Source: an uncultured Dorea sp.
GTDB taxonomy: Bacteria > Bacillota > Clostridia > Lachnospirales > Lachnospiraceae
DNA length: 64,000 bases
Assembly: GCA_947645355.1 (NCBI GenBank)
Contig: CANSCI010000004.1
Coordinates: 1-64,000, forward strand
Direction: 5' to 3'
In this document: piece after piece, positions 26,538 to 35,296 of the stretch
Layout: every line of letters begins with the position of its first letter
How positions within the stretch are numbered: position 1 is the first letter of the stretch
Position numbers and translations under genes: made by a program
Notes under the pieces: model-generated
What the model was told of the DNA's origin: nothing
What the model saw: only the letters and a program-made list of their open reading frames with translations
Databases searched by the model: none

Positions 26538-27554
26538 TTACTCCCTTCTGTGGGAATCTCTGAAAATAATCTTAGGTGTAAGCACTACTTTTTCCGAATA
26601 GGTCTCATCCTCCAGCATCCGGTGCAGCATCTGTGCACCGATCCTGCCCATCTCGTACGGCTCCTGACAAACGGTAGTAAGCCGCGGAGAACAGATCTCC
26701 ATCCACTCATAATTTTCAAATCCGATCACCGCCACGTCTTTGGGCACCCGGATATTCTTTTCCTTCAGATATCTCAGCACACCGATTGCCTGCACATCAT
26801 TGGAGACATAGACGGCATCTGCCTGATTTTCAATAAGCCTCTCTGCCGCCTCATATCCGTTGGCCGCTGTATGTAATTCCGAGATCCCGACCAGCGCCTC
26901 ATCATATTTAAGACCGCAGGCACTAAGCCCCTCTTTATACCCCTTCCATCTGTCAAATCCGGTAAAAGACTCCAGACTCCCCCCGATATAACCGATCCGC
27001 CTTCTTCCTTCCTGGTACAATACATCCACCACATCCCGGGAGATCTTGATAGTGTCATTGTAGACACAGGGACAGGCAAGATCCTTCACTGCCCGGTCAA
27101 GCAATACGATCGGGTTATTGTTGTCAAGGATATTTTTAACAATGGCTGTCTTCTTCTTGTTGGGCACCACCAGGAATCCGTCAATCCACTGATCCCTCAA
27201 TACCTTCAGATTCCGCAGGTCGCCCTCGTCACTTTCGTCTTCCTCCGAGTAGGTAGCAATAATCAGATTAAATCCCACCAACTGGAGATAATCTTTGGCC
27301 CCGCTCAGCACATCCATGAAAAAAATATTGGTGGGCATCCCCTGCCTGACATTGGGGATCAGCATGGCAACGGTGTCAGACCTTCTTGTCCTCAGCATAC
27401 GCGCTGCATAATTAGGCTTATATCCCGTCTCCTTAATGGCATCCATCACTAACGCCTTGCTTTTGTCGGATACCTTTCTCGTTCCGTTGATGACATGTGA
27501 TACGGTAGCTATCGATAAACCGGTCCGTTCTGCGATCTCTTTGATACTTGCCAT
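26538..27554 (-). CDS. LacI family transcriptional regulator
   Basis: A 338-residue repressor. The N-terminal helix-turn-helix reads IKEIAERTGLSIATVSHVING with the hinge helix TGYKPNYAARMLR. The rest is a periplasmic-binding-like effector domain (VAMLIPNVRQ, GFLVVPNKKK, YVSNDVQAIGVLRYL). It lies just upstream of the BMP transporter on the same strand and probably controls it and itself through the palindrome at 27583-27595. The effector is likely a nucleoside or sugar derivative. Confidence 0.9.
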   Translation of the reverse strand: MASIKEIAERTGLSIATVSHVINGTRKVSDKSKALVMDAIKETGYKPNYAARMLRTRRSDTVAMLIPNVRQGMPTNIFFMDVLSGAKDYLQLVGFNLIIATYSEEDESDEGDLRNLKVLRDQWIDGFLVVPNKKKTAIVKNILDNNNPIVLLDRAVKDLACPCVYNDTIKISRDVVDVLYQEGRRRIGYIGGSLESFTGFDRWKGYKEGLSACGLKYDEALVGISELHTAANGYEAAERLIENQADAVYVSNDVQAIGVLRYLKEKNIRVPKDVAVIGFENYEWMEICSPRLTTVCQEPYEMGRIGAQMLHRMLEDETYSEKVVLTPKIIFRDSHRRE

Positions 27555-27582
27555 AATTTCCTCCTATGTTAAACGATTACAC

Positions 27583-27595
27583 GTAAACGTTTAAC
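27583..27595. promoter_or_regulatory. Putative LacI-family operator
   Basis: GTAAACGTTTAAC is a near-perfect palindrome centred on the CG of AAACGTTT, the usual core of LacI/PurR-type operators. A half-matching TTAAACG lies just beside it. It is 29 bases upstream of the LacI-family start codon, which suggests autoregulation. No second copy was seen in the gap before the binding-protein gene. Confidence 0.6.
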
Positions 27596-27691
27596 TTTTT
27601 CTTAATTATATATTTTGTATACGCAATTGTCAACATATTTCCGCAAAAAAACAGAATCAGGAATATTTTTCCAGATTCTGCTCTCTTTATA

Positions 27692-28609
27692 TTACTTCTC
27701 ACTCCACTGCTCCATTTTCTCGTTTGCCCATACGACCCTGTTCTTGCCGAACCTTTTTGCATCATACAGCATCGTATCTGCGATTTTTAAATAAGCGTCG
27801 TAGGAATTCGTCCTGTCAGGGAACACAGTAACGCCTCCCACACTGACTGTGACCCAGTTGGCAACCGCCGGATCATGCCGCATATGAAGGTTCTCGACTG
27901 CCCGGCGGATGATCTTCAGGTGTTCAAATACTTCTTTCGCAGTGCCTCCGAGAACAAACGCCACAAATTCCTCACCTCCGTAGCGGGCCACAAAATCCGT
28001 GCTGCGCTGCATAAAAGAAGAGATCGTCCTGGCCACACCTGCAATCACCTTATCTCCGGCCGGATGCCCGAACGTGTCATTGTACGCCTTGAAGTTGTCA
28101 ATGTCAAACATACAGATCGACAAAGGAACCTGAAGACGGGCCGCCTCCTTCCACTTGACAATGCTGTAATGGTCGTGCTCCCGTCTGTTGGCAATACCGG
28201 TCAGCTGATCAGTCTTCGACTGTTCCTCCACCTGCCTTCTGTAACTGTAGAGCTTAATGTGTGTATTGACCCTCGCCCTTACAATCAGAGGATTCAGAGG
28301 CTTTGTAATATAGTCCACCGCGCCCAGGATCAGCCCCCGCTCCTCGCTCTCCACGTCAGAAAGGCTGGTGATCAAGATCACCGGAATGCTCCGGGTAACG
28401 ATCTCTTCCTGCAATTTCTTAAGCAGTGTGAACCCGTCCATCCCGGGCATAACAACATCCAGCAGGATCAAGGAGAACGTCTGTCTGTTTACATAGCCGA
28501 GCCCGTCCTCCGCTGTCTGCGCTATCGTAATGTCATAATCACTCTCCAAAATAGTTTTTAACTGGGCTGCCTGTACAAAGCTATCATCAATAATAAGTAT
28601 TTTTTCCAT
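27692..28609 (-). CDS. Response regulator with GGDEF (diguanylate cyclase) output
   Basis: A 305-residue two-domain protein. Residues 1-125 are a receiver domain with phosphoacceptor Asp in LILLDVVMPGMDG and a late Lys in YITKPLNPL. Residues ~140-300 are a GGDEF domain with an intact ARYGGEEF active site, so it should make cyclic di-GMP when phosphorylated. I start at the ATG at 28609; the upstream GTG abuts the ribosome site. No histidine kinase or cyclic di-GMP effector is adjacent. It follows the deaminase gene by 38 bases and may be on that transcript. Confidence 0.87.
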   Translation of the reverse strand: MEKILIIDDSFVQAAQLKTILESDYDITIAQTAEDGLGYVNRQTFSLILLDVVMPGMDGFTLLKKLQEEIVTRSIPVILITSLSDVESEERGLILGAVDYITKPLNPLIVRARVNTHIKLYSYRRQVEEQSKTDQLTGIANRREHDHYSIVKWKEAARLQVPLSICMFDIDNFKAYNDTFGHPAGDKVIAGVARTISSFMQRSTDFVARYGGEEFVAFVLGGTAKEVFEHLKIIRRAVENLHMRHDPAVANWVTVSVGGVTVFPDRTNSYDAYLKIADTMLYDAKRFGKNRVVWANEKMEQWSEK

Positions 28610-28647
28610 CTTCCCTTCCACTCCTTATTTATTATTATAACTGTCTG

Positions 28648-29655
28648 TTAAGCAATACCACTTTCGTCAATTTTCTTTTTTACTATTTTTTTCGTACTCT
28701 CCTGTGCAAAAGAGACATCCATGGAACGCTTCATCAGTTCCGCTGCCTCCCCTGAAGTAAGATTAAAATGTTCCTGCAAAAGCTTAAGCTCCGTCGTCAC
28801 CGTCGTATTTGTCACTGTCCGGTTATCTGTATTGACAGAGACATTCACTCCTCTGTCCAGGAAATCCCGGAACGGATACTCTTCCCATCCCGTCACGGCC
28901 TTTGTCTGGAGGTTGCTGCTTGGACACATCTCCACGCCGATGCCGGATGCGGCAATCTTCTCCTGAAGTCTTACGTCCCCCTTCATGGCAATGCCGTGTC
29001 CGATCCGTCCTGCACCATATGACACTGCCAGTTCTATATTTTCCTTTCTCCCGCATTCCCCCGAATGTACGGTGAAGGGAATATCCTCCCGGGACGCCCT
29101 GCGAAAATACTCCTGAAATGCTTCATTGGGAAACGCGGACTCGTCCCCCGCAAGATCCAGCCCGCATACACCGCGGTCTAAATATTGCTTTGCCAGCTTA
29201 AGCGTGCGGAAGTTCTCAGCCTCCTTAAAATGACGCATCCCGCAGAGAATAAAAGCTGCATGTATCCCCTGTTCAAGCGCCGCCTTCTCAAGTCCTGCAG
29301 CAGCCGCCTCTATGATACTTTCCGCTGGAAGCTTTGAAGTCTCCGACAAAAGGGGCGCAAAACGAAGTTCCAGATAACAGACACCCTCTTTTGCCGCATT
29401 TGCCGCAGTCTCATAAGAAGCCGTAAAAAACGCTTCTTCTGTCCTGAGACACTGAAGCGGCAGGTCAAAAGCCCTTAGGTATTCCGTCAGGCTCCCGCAG
29501 TCCTCCCCTGCTTCTATGAGTTTCCGAAATTCTGCATCATCTCCCGGGATTGCCACATTCCCTGCAAGGCAGAGCCTTTTCAATACCGGAACCGGAACAG
29601 ACCCGTCCAGGTGGCAGTGCAGTTCCACCTTCGGCAATCTTTCTATCCACATCAT
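28648..29655 (-). CDS. add: Adenosine deaminase
   Basis: A 335-residue zinc enzyme that converts adenosine (or deoxyadenosine) to inosine. The metal and catalytic motifs are in order: LHCHLDGS near residue 14, HSGECG around 195, GHGIAMKGD, CPSSNLQTK and the late NTDNRTVTNTT. Length is normal. It is downstream of the GPH transporter and near the BMP-type nucleoside transporter, which fits purine nucleoside salvage. Related adenine deaminases are a less likely alternative. Confidence 0.88.
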   Translation of the reverse strand: MMWIERLPKVELHCHLDGSVPVPVLKRLCLAGNVAIPGDDAEFRKLIEAGEDCGSLTEYLRAFDLPLQCLRTEEAFFTASYETAANAAKEGVCYLELRFAPLLSETSKLPAESIIEAAAAGLEKAALEQGIHAAFILCGMRHFKEAENFRTLKLAKQYLDRGVCGLDLAGDESAFPNEAFQEYFRRASREDIPFTVHSGECGRKENIELAVSYGAGRIGHGIAMKGDVRLQEKIAASGIGVEMCPSSNLQTKAVTGWEEYPFRDFLDRGVNVSVNTDNRTVTNTTVTTELKLLQEHFNLTSGEAAELMKRSMDVSFAQESTKKIVKKKIDESGIA

Positions 29656-29698
29656 TTGCCGCCCCTCCTTCTATGTCCCATTTTCTATCTTGCATTTT

Positions 29699-31123
29699 CT
29701 ATCTCTCATTTTCCCTCGCCAGATCTTCAAATCCTTCCAGAGAATATTCCTCGCCGCAGCGTTTCTCATCCAATGCCTGGCGCAGCAATTCCATCTTTTT
29801 ATCTTTTAAGGGCGTAAGCATAATCATCCCCCCGGCAATCAAGACACAGATCCCGGGCAGGATCGTGAACATTGCCCCGATCACTTTAAGAGCTCCTCCA
29901 TTCTGCACCGCAATTGCCGCATCAAACCCCTTTTTCTCAAGGAGAAAGCCCTGCAGGGCAGCCGCACCTGCACCTCCTGCTTTCAGCAGGAAGGAATAGC
30001 CTGACACGATCATTCCGTCCCGCATACACCCCGTGTTAAATTCATCATAATCCGCCACATCGTACAAAAAATTAAAAATGCACAGCCAAAAGGCACATGT
30101 CCCGATCCCGGACAGCGCCGCATAGATGCATCCTGACTCAATACTTTTAAGCGGAAGAAACCCTGCGGCCATCATAACGATCCCGCTGAAAGCCACGCAT
30201 ACGGCAAATACTCTTCCTTTCGTAAATTTTTCTACAGCCATCACAATAAACGGGACAAATACGATGGATACAACGTTCATCACTGTAAGCATCATGGCAG
30301 CCTGCCGCTCCCCCAATCCCATATTATAGCTTACATAATATAACAGGCTTGAGTTGTACAGCGTCAAGCCGGCATTCATAAAGACTCCGCAGAGTATTAC
30401 CAGTATGTACGGCTTCATCTTAAGCAAACCTGCCATATTGCGCAGAAAGCCTTTACGCACCGCCCTTCCGGCAATAGCTCTTCCTCTAAACCGTTCCTTT
30501 CCTCCGGTACATCCCCACATTATAAATATCATGATCACCGCGATCACCGCCACAACTACACCTGCTGCGGCCCAGGCCCCTTCACTGCCTGCTCCTGTGT
30601 TCAGGAGCTTTCCCACAATAAACGTAGGGACGGAACTTGCACAAAAGATCCCCACATACCCCAGAACCTCCCGGTAAGCGGCCAGTTTAACTCTTTCGCT
30701 GTCTACATTGGTCAATACAACACCAAAGGAATAGTAAGGGATATTAAATGCCGTGTAGGATGCCCAAAAAACAAATACAAGCACCAGATAGTAAATATTC
30801 TTCTGTGCCTGAGGCAGATCTATATTCAAAAACATCAGCACAAGAGATGCACCCATGGGAATCAGTGACTTCAGGATCCAGGGCCTTCGTTTTCCGTTTT
30901 TATTTCCGGAACGGTCCAGCAGGTATCCTGCAATGGGATCTGTAACCATATCCCATATCATCGCAGCCGAAATAATCGTTCCGGCCATTGCCGGACTAAT
31001 CCCGGCAACTGTCGTCAGGAAAAACGAAAAATATGACATAACGAAGTTATATGCCGTGGAATCCCCCACGGAGCCAATGGCATACGCTAAGATACCTTTT
31101 ATTTTCAATCTGCTTCCTATCAC
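29699..31123 (-). CDS. GPH-family (glycoside/pentoside/hexuronide) cation symporter
   Basis: A 474-residue membrane protein with twelve hydrophobic segments. GSVGDSTAYNFVMSYFSFFLT at the N-terminus and WDMVTDPIAGYLLDRSG (the conserved Asp pair) are signatures of the MFS_2/GPH group, as in MelB and XynT. The start is a GTG with GGGGGAAC upstream. The substrate is likely a sugar or glycoside; a nucleoside is possible given the adenosine deaminase gene 43 bases downstream. Confidence 0.85.
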   Translation of the reverse strand: MIGSRLKIKGILAYAIGSVGDSTAYNFVMSYFSFFLTTVAGISPAMAGTIISAAMIWDMVTDPIAGYLLDRSGNKNGKRRPWILKSLIPMGASLVLMFLNIDLPQAQKNIYYLVLVFVFWASYTAFNIPYYSFGVVLTNVDSERVKLAAYREVLGYVGIFCASSVPTFIVGKLLNTGAGSEGAWAAAGVVVAVIAVIMIFIMWGCTGGKERFRGRAIAGRAVRKGFLRNMAGLLKMKPYILVILCGVFMNAGLTLYNSSLLYYVSYNMGLGERQAAMMLTVMNVVSIVFVPFIVMAVEKFTKGRVFAVCVAFSGIVMMAAGFLPLKSIESGCIYAALSGIGTCAFWLCIFNFLYDVADYDEFNTGCMRDGMIVSGYSFLLKAGGAGAAALQGFLLEKKGFDAAIAVQNGGALKVIGAMFTILPGICVLIAGGMIMLTPLKDKKMELLRQALDEKRCGEEYSLEGFEDLARENER

Positions 31124-31273
31124 AATATGTTCCCCCTGCGTGCCTCAGTAAATCTTAGACAACACTTATTATACTATAACACAAGAGGAGCCCGCCGGCA
31201 AAAAAAAAGAAATTGCGTAGCACAAAAATTTTATTTGGAGGGACGGACCATCCGGCTTTACAATTATTTTATT

Positions 31274-32038
31274 TTAAATACAGGTGTACCCTCCGTCAAC
31301 AACCAGGTCTGTTCCCGTCGTATACCCGGACGCAGGGCTGACCAGATATAAAACAGCAGGAAGCAGTTCCTCCGGCTCCCCCATCCGATGCATAGGCATC
31401 AGCGGTTCCCACGCGTCCTTCAATTCCTGCGGCACATCTGCCGACATAGGAGTGGCAATATAGCCCGGACTCAGGCTGTTTACACGGATGCCGTATCCGA
31501 CCCACTCCGCCGCCAGAGACCTGGTCATGTGAATGACTCCTGCCTTGGATGCATTGTAGGAGGCCTGCCACTGTGGAATATTTACGATGGTACCCGACAT
31601 GGATGCCATATTCACGATAGAACCTTTGATCCCTTTTTCAATCATTATCCGCCCCACTGCCCGCGACATAATATATTCTCCGGTCAGATTAATATCTATA
31701 ACGCTCCTCCACTCCTCAACAGACGCCTCCAGCGTATCTTTATGGATGCAGACACCCGCGTTGTTAAAGAGAATATCAATCTTCCCGGAACGCTTCATGA
31801 TCTCGGCAAGGGCGGCGTCTACTTCTTCTTCCTTTGTCACATCAGCCCGAAGATCATAGGCTTTGCCGCCATCCTCTGTAATCATGCGCACGGTTTCTTC
31901 TGCCCCGCTTCTGCTGATAATCACAATCTCGGCCCCCGCCTTTGCAAGCCCCGCTGCGATTACCTGTCCGATCCCTCTGCCGGCTCCTGTGATTACCGCC
32001 GTCCTGCCCCTTAACCCGAACATTTCTTCCAAATACAT
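31274..32038 (-). CDS. SDR family NAD(P)-dependent oxidoreductase
   Basis: A 254-residue classical short-chain dehydrogenase. It has the TGAGRGIG cofactor loop, NNAGV, catalytic Ser in NMASMSG, the YNASK catalytic Tyr/Lys pair, and the C-terminal DLVVDGGYTCI. No Asp ends the second strand (IISRSG), which favours NADP over NAD. This sequence type covers sugar alcohol, gluconate and ketoacid reductases. It lies between the GPH symporter and a ROK regulator, suggesting a carbohydrate derivative. Confidence 0.85.
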   Translation of the reverse strand: MYLEEMFGLRGRTAVITGAGRGIGQVIAAGLAKAGAEIVIISRSGAEETVRMITEDGGKAYDLRADVTKEEEVDAALAEIMKRSGKIDILFNNAGVCIHKDTLEASVEEWRSVIDINLTGEYIMSRAVGRIMIEKGIKGSIVNMASMSGTIVNIPQWQASYNASKAGVIHMTRSLAAEWVGYGIRVNSLSPGYIATPMSADVPQELKDAWEPLMPMHRMGEPEELLPAVLYLVSPASGYTTGTDLVVDGGYTCI

Positions 32039-32149
32039 AATAGCAACTCCTTTCCTGACCTATCATCAGCAATACTTAATTAAGTAGTTTTATTATGTAT
32101 TTAATTTATAGGATCCAGGCAGTTTTGTCAATAGATTTTGAAGCTTATA

Positions 32150-32178
32150 TTCCAGAAACGGTGCCTCCGTTTTTGGAA
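32150..32178 (-). terminator. Hairpin between ROK regulator and SDR gene
   Basis: A 12-base imperfect inverted repeat (TTCCAGAAACGG / CCGTTTTTGGAA) 19 bases after the ROK stop codon. No clear T-run follows on the minus strand. It may be a weak terminator that separates the ROK gene from the SDR transcript. Confidence 0.45.
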
Positions 32179-32196
32179 TTTCTTCCATCTGACTGG

Positions 32197-33324
32197 CTAA
32201 ATGGTCTCAATAAATCTTTCTGCCACACTCAGAGCCGCACCTAATGCCGCCGCCTCAAACTTGAAGGTACAGGGCTTTACAAACGCAGCCCTTTTTTCAA
32301 AAATATTCCTTTCTGCCGCCTTCCTGCATACATCCTGTATATTTTCACCAATACAGCCGCCCACATACCCGCCGACTACGATATCACAATCCAGGACCAT
32401 ACGAATATTGTCAAGTGCCACTGCCAGATAGGAAGTATACGTATCCCAGGCATTTACAAAATCAGGCCTGCCCTCCTTCAGACACTGGAAAAATCCTTCC
32501 AGGCTTCCCTCTGCCATTTCCGACAGGCGTGCTGCCGAACAGTAAACATCCAGGCAGCCCTTTTTGCCGCAATAGCAGGGAGCGCCGTCCGGTACGACCG
32601 TCATATGCCCCACCTCACCGCAGCGGTATTCCTGCCCCTGTACCAGCCCGGTTCCGTCATAGATCCCGCCCCCTACGGTACTGCTTAGAGACAGATAAAA
32701 GAAACGTCCGGCATACTCCTGGCTGCTTCCTTCCGCATAAGCCCCGGCATTTGCATCATTCAGAAAATAGCACGGAAATGAAAAATAGCTGCTGAAAAAC
32801 GAAAGGGGAACCTTCTCTACCCTGAGAACATGCGAGTAAGAGAGCTCCCCCCTCTCAAGATTGACAATACCAGGGATGGATATGCCGATACCGAGAATCC
32901 TTTCCCGCTCCACCTTACCGGCATCTATAAATTTTTCCAGCAGGCTGTTTACCTTCTGATAAAAATGAGCACTATGTTCAAACGGCAGAAATATTCTGTC
33001 GCTTTTCAAAAGCCGTCCTTTCAGATCTGCCATCACAAGGCTTATATGGTTTCTTGTAATATCCAGCCCTACAGACAGCTTATAATCAGCCGCTGCAGCC
33101 AACGCCGCCGCCCGCTTTCCGCCGGTAGACTTAAGCTTGCCTGTCTCCCTCACCAACCCCTTTTCTATAAGCTCTCTTGTATTCTGTGTTGCCGTCGGCA
33201 GGCTGATCTTCAGGTCATAGGAGATCTCCGGATTCGATGTTACGTCCGTCCTGAGGATATAACGGTAGATATTATTACGGTTATTCTTTTTTACTTCTAT
33301 ATTTGTTGCTTTTTTATTTGCCAT
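32197..33324 (-). CDS. ROK family transcriptional regulator
   Basis: A 375-residue ROK protein with an N-terminal DNA-binding region (IYRYILRTDVTSNPEISYDLKIS-type winged helix) and a sugar-kinase-like body. The ROK zinc motif CYCGKKGCLDVYC is intact, and a DxGxx-type loop is visible (GLDITRNHISL). Kinase relatives have no HTH; this one does, so it is a NagC/XylR-type repressor. It stands upstream of the SDR and symporter on the same strand and probably controls that block. A divergent chemoreceptor starts 152 bases away. Confidence 0.87.
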   Translation of the reverse strand: MANKKATNIEVKKNNRNNIYRYILRTDVTSNPEISYDLKISLPTATQNTRELIEKGLVRETGKLKSTGGKRAAALAAAADYKLSVGLDITRNHISLVMADLKGRLLKSDRIFLPFEHSAHFYQKVNSLLEKFIDAGKVERERILGIGISIPGIVNLERGELSYSHVLRVEKVPLSFFSSYFSFPCYFLNDANAGAYAEGSSQEYAGRFFYLSLSSTVGGGIYDGTGLVQGQEYRCGEVGHMTVVPDGAPCYCGKKGCLDVYCSAARLSEMAEGSLEGFFQCLKEGRPDFVNAWDTYTSYLAVALDNIRMVLDCDIVVGGYVGGCIGENIQDVCRKAAERNIFEKRAAFVKPCTFKFEAAALGAALSVAERFIETI

Positions 33325-33476
33325 AATTCCCTCTGTATTTTATGAAATTTTTTTAAGTTTAACACTTTCATCTGCGCTTATCAACTGCTGTCTCTATGTC
33401 GATATATACAAAGTGTCGTTTAATTGTTACGTACAACGTACATAAGAAAGAACCGAGACGAAAGGAGACATATGAC

Positions 33477-35192
33477 ATGAAAAAGAAAATCAAAAATATA
33501 AAAATCAGCTTCAAGCTCTATATCCTTGTTGGGGTTGCGCTGGCCGGCATGCTCATCATCGGAGGCATATCCTTCTTTTTGATGGGCAGATTAAACGATA
33601 TGACAAATGACATTTCAAACAGCTGGCTCCCCAGCATTAACACGGCAAGAGATATGGAAACTACGATTTCCAATATCCGTCTTAATGAGCTGGGATACCT
33701 CACCGCTCTTTCTGATGAAACAGCTGACATGAGCCTTCAATATATTGAACAGGAAAAATCTGAGATGAACAATCTTCTCGCCAAATATGAAAATCTGATA
33801 GACGAAGATGAAAAAAGCACCTATGAGAATGTGATGAATTACTGGAAGCAATATGACAAAGCAGACAGCAATCTAGTCTCACTGGCTAAACAGGGCAGCA
33901 TTGATGAAGCGCGCGCGATCCTGGATGGAGAATGTGTAGAGCTTTATAACTCCCTGAACAGCGCCTGCGGTGACATTATTACTTATAATGAACAGGGAAG
34001 TGAAGCCGCCGCCGCTGAAAGCCTGAAGCTTTACCACAATGCTCTTATTTTTCTGTCTGTAATTATCCTTGTGATCATTGTGATCGGGGTAATGTTCTCC
34101 GTTGTGATCATACGAGGGATCAAGCTCCCTGTCTTCGAGATCGAGAAAGCCGCCTCCAAGATGGCACAGGGGGACCTGGATATAGAGATTTCCTACACCT
34201 CCAAAGATGAGCTCGGTGTTCTGGCCGACCAGGTACGCGAACTGATCCGTAAGCTCAAGACGATTATTGACGATGAAAATAAGTTCCTGGCCCGCATGGC
34301 CTCCGGTGACTTTACCGTAGATACTACATGCGAGGAAGAATATATCGGCGGTTTCCGCCCGCTCCTCATCTCCTTCCGGAAGATCGCAGATAAGCTCAAC
34401 CAGACGATCCTGCAGATCAGTGAAAGTTCCGCCCAGGTAGCAAGCGGTTCTGACCAGGTATCTAACGGCGCCCAGGCGCTGTCCCAGGGCGCTACGGAAC
34501 AGGCCAGCTCTGTACAGGAACTCGCTGCTACGATCAACGACATCTCTGAGAAAGTAAAACAAAACGCCGAGCACGCCAATAATGCAAGTAATATGGCAGA
34601 TACCGTGGGAAATGAGATGCATACAAGCAACCAGAAAATGCAGGATATGATTCATGCTATGAATAATATCAGCAATTGCTCCGATGAGATCGGAAAGATT
34701 ATTAAAACAATTGAAGATATTGCTTTCCAGACTAATATTCTTGCACTGAATGCAGCCGTTGAAGCGGCACGTGCCGGAGAGGCAGGCAAAGGCTTTGCCG
34801 TTGTAGCAGATGAGGTCCGCAACCTGGCAGGCAAGAGCGCAGAAGCCTCTAAGAATACATCCCAGTTAATTGAAAATACATTAAAAGCTGTTGAAAATGG
34901 TACTGCAATTGCTGACGAGACGGCAGCATCCTTACGTCAGGCGGTAAAAGACGTTGAAGAAGTTACCAATATTATCAGCAACATCTCTGAGGCGAGCACG
35001 AATCAGGCAGAAGCAATTGCACAGGTTACTATGGGGATCGACCAGATCTCCAGCGTCGTACAGACTAACTCGGCAACCGCAGAGGAAAGTGCCGCTGCAA
35101 GCCAGGAGTTGTCCAGCCAGTCTCAGATTATGAAAGATCTTGTGGGAAGGTTCCGGTTAAAGGGCGGTGCATTCAACCGTTCAAGACCATAG
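33477..35192 (+). CDS. Methyl-accepting chemotaxis protein
   Basis: A 571-residue transmembrane receptor. Helix 1 (about 14-36) and helix 2 (about 180-205, [21 protein letters not shown]) bracket an extracellular four-helix-bundle ligand domain. A HAMP region follows ([21 protein letters not shown]). The cytoplasmic hairpin tip [21 protein letters not shown] and [13 protein letters not shown] are the signature for CheA/CheW contact. The ATG at 33477 has AAAGGAG 8 bases upstream. No CheA, CheW or CheY gene is in the window, so the receptor must signal to proteins encoded elsewhere. Confidence 0.92.
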   Translation: MKKKIKNIKISFKLYILVGVALAGMLIIGGISFFLMGRLNDMTNDISNSWLPSINTARDMETTISNIRLNELGYLTALSDETADMSLQYIEQEKSEMNNLLAKYENLIDEDEKSTYENVMNYWKQYDKADSNLVSLAKQGSIDEARAILDGECVELYNSLNSACGDIITYNEQGSEAAAAESLKLYHNALIFLSVIILVIIVIGVMFSVVIIRGIKLPVFEIEKAASKMAQGDLDIEISYTSKDELGVLADQVRELIRKLKTIIDDENKFLARMASGDFTVDTTCEEEYIGGFRPLLISFRKIADKLNQTILQISESSAQVASGSDQVSNGAQALSQGATEQASSVQELAATINDISEKVKQNAEHANNASNMADTVGNEMHTSNQKMQDMIHAMNNISNCSDEIGKIIKTIEDIAFQTNILALNAAVEAARAGEAGKGFAVVADEVRNLAGKSAEASKNTSQLIENTLKAVENGTAIADETAASLRQAVKDVEEVTNIISNISEASTNQAEAIAQVTMGIDQISSVVQTNSATAEESAAASQELSSQSQIMKDLVGRFRLKGGAFNRSRP

Positions 35193-35208
35193 CGCAATGA
35201 ATCTAGAA

Positions 35209-35288
35209 GAGGCTGCCGCAATAACTATGGATCTCACGGCCAGACAGGCAGTGAGATCTGCAGTTTTTGCAGCAGCCTCCTTATTTTA
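35209..35288 (+). terminator. Nested-hairpin terminator after the chemoreceptor gene
   Basis: An outer stem GAGGCTGC/GCAGCCTC (35209-35216, 35272-35279) encloses an inner stem GATCTCAC/GTGAGATC (35230-35237, 35251-35258) followed by a T5 run. The outer stem is also followed by a T-rich tail. It separates convergent genes and may work on both strands. Confidence 0.7.
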
Positions 35289-35296
35289 ACTATTCA

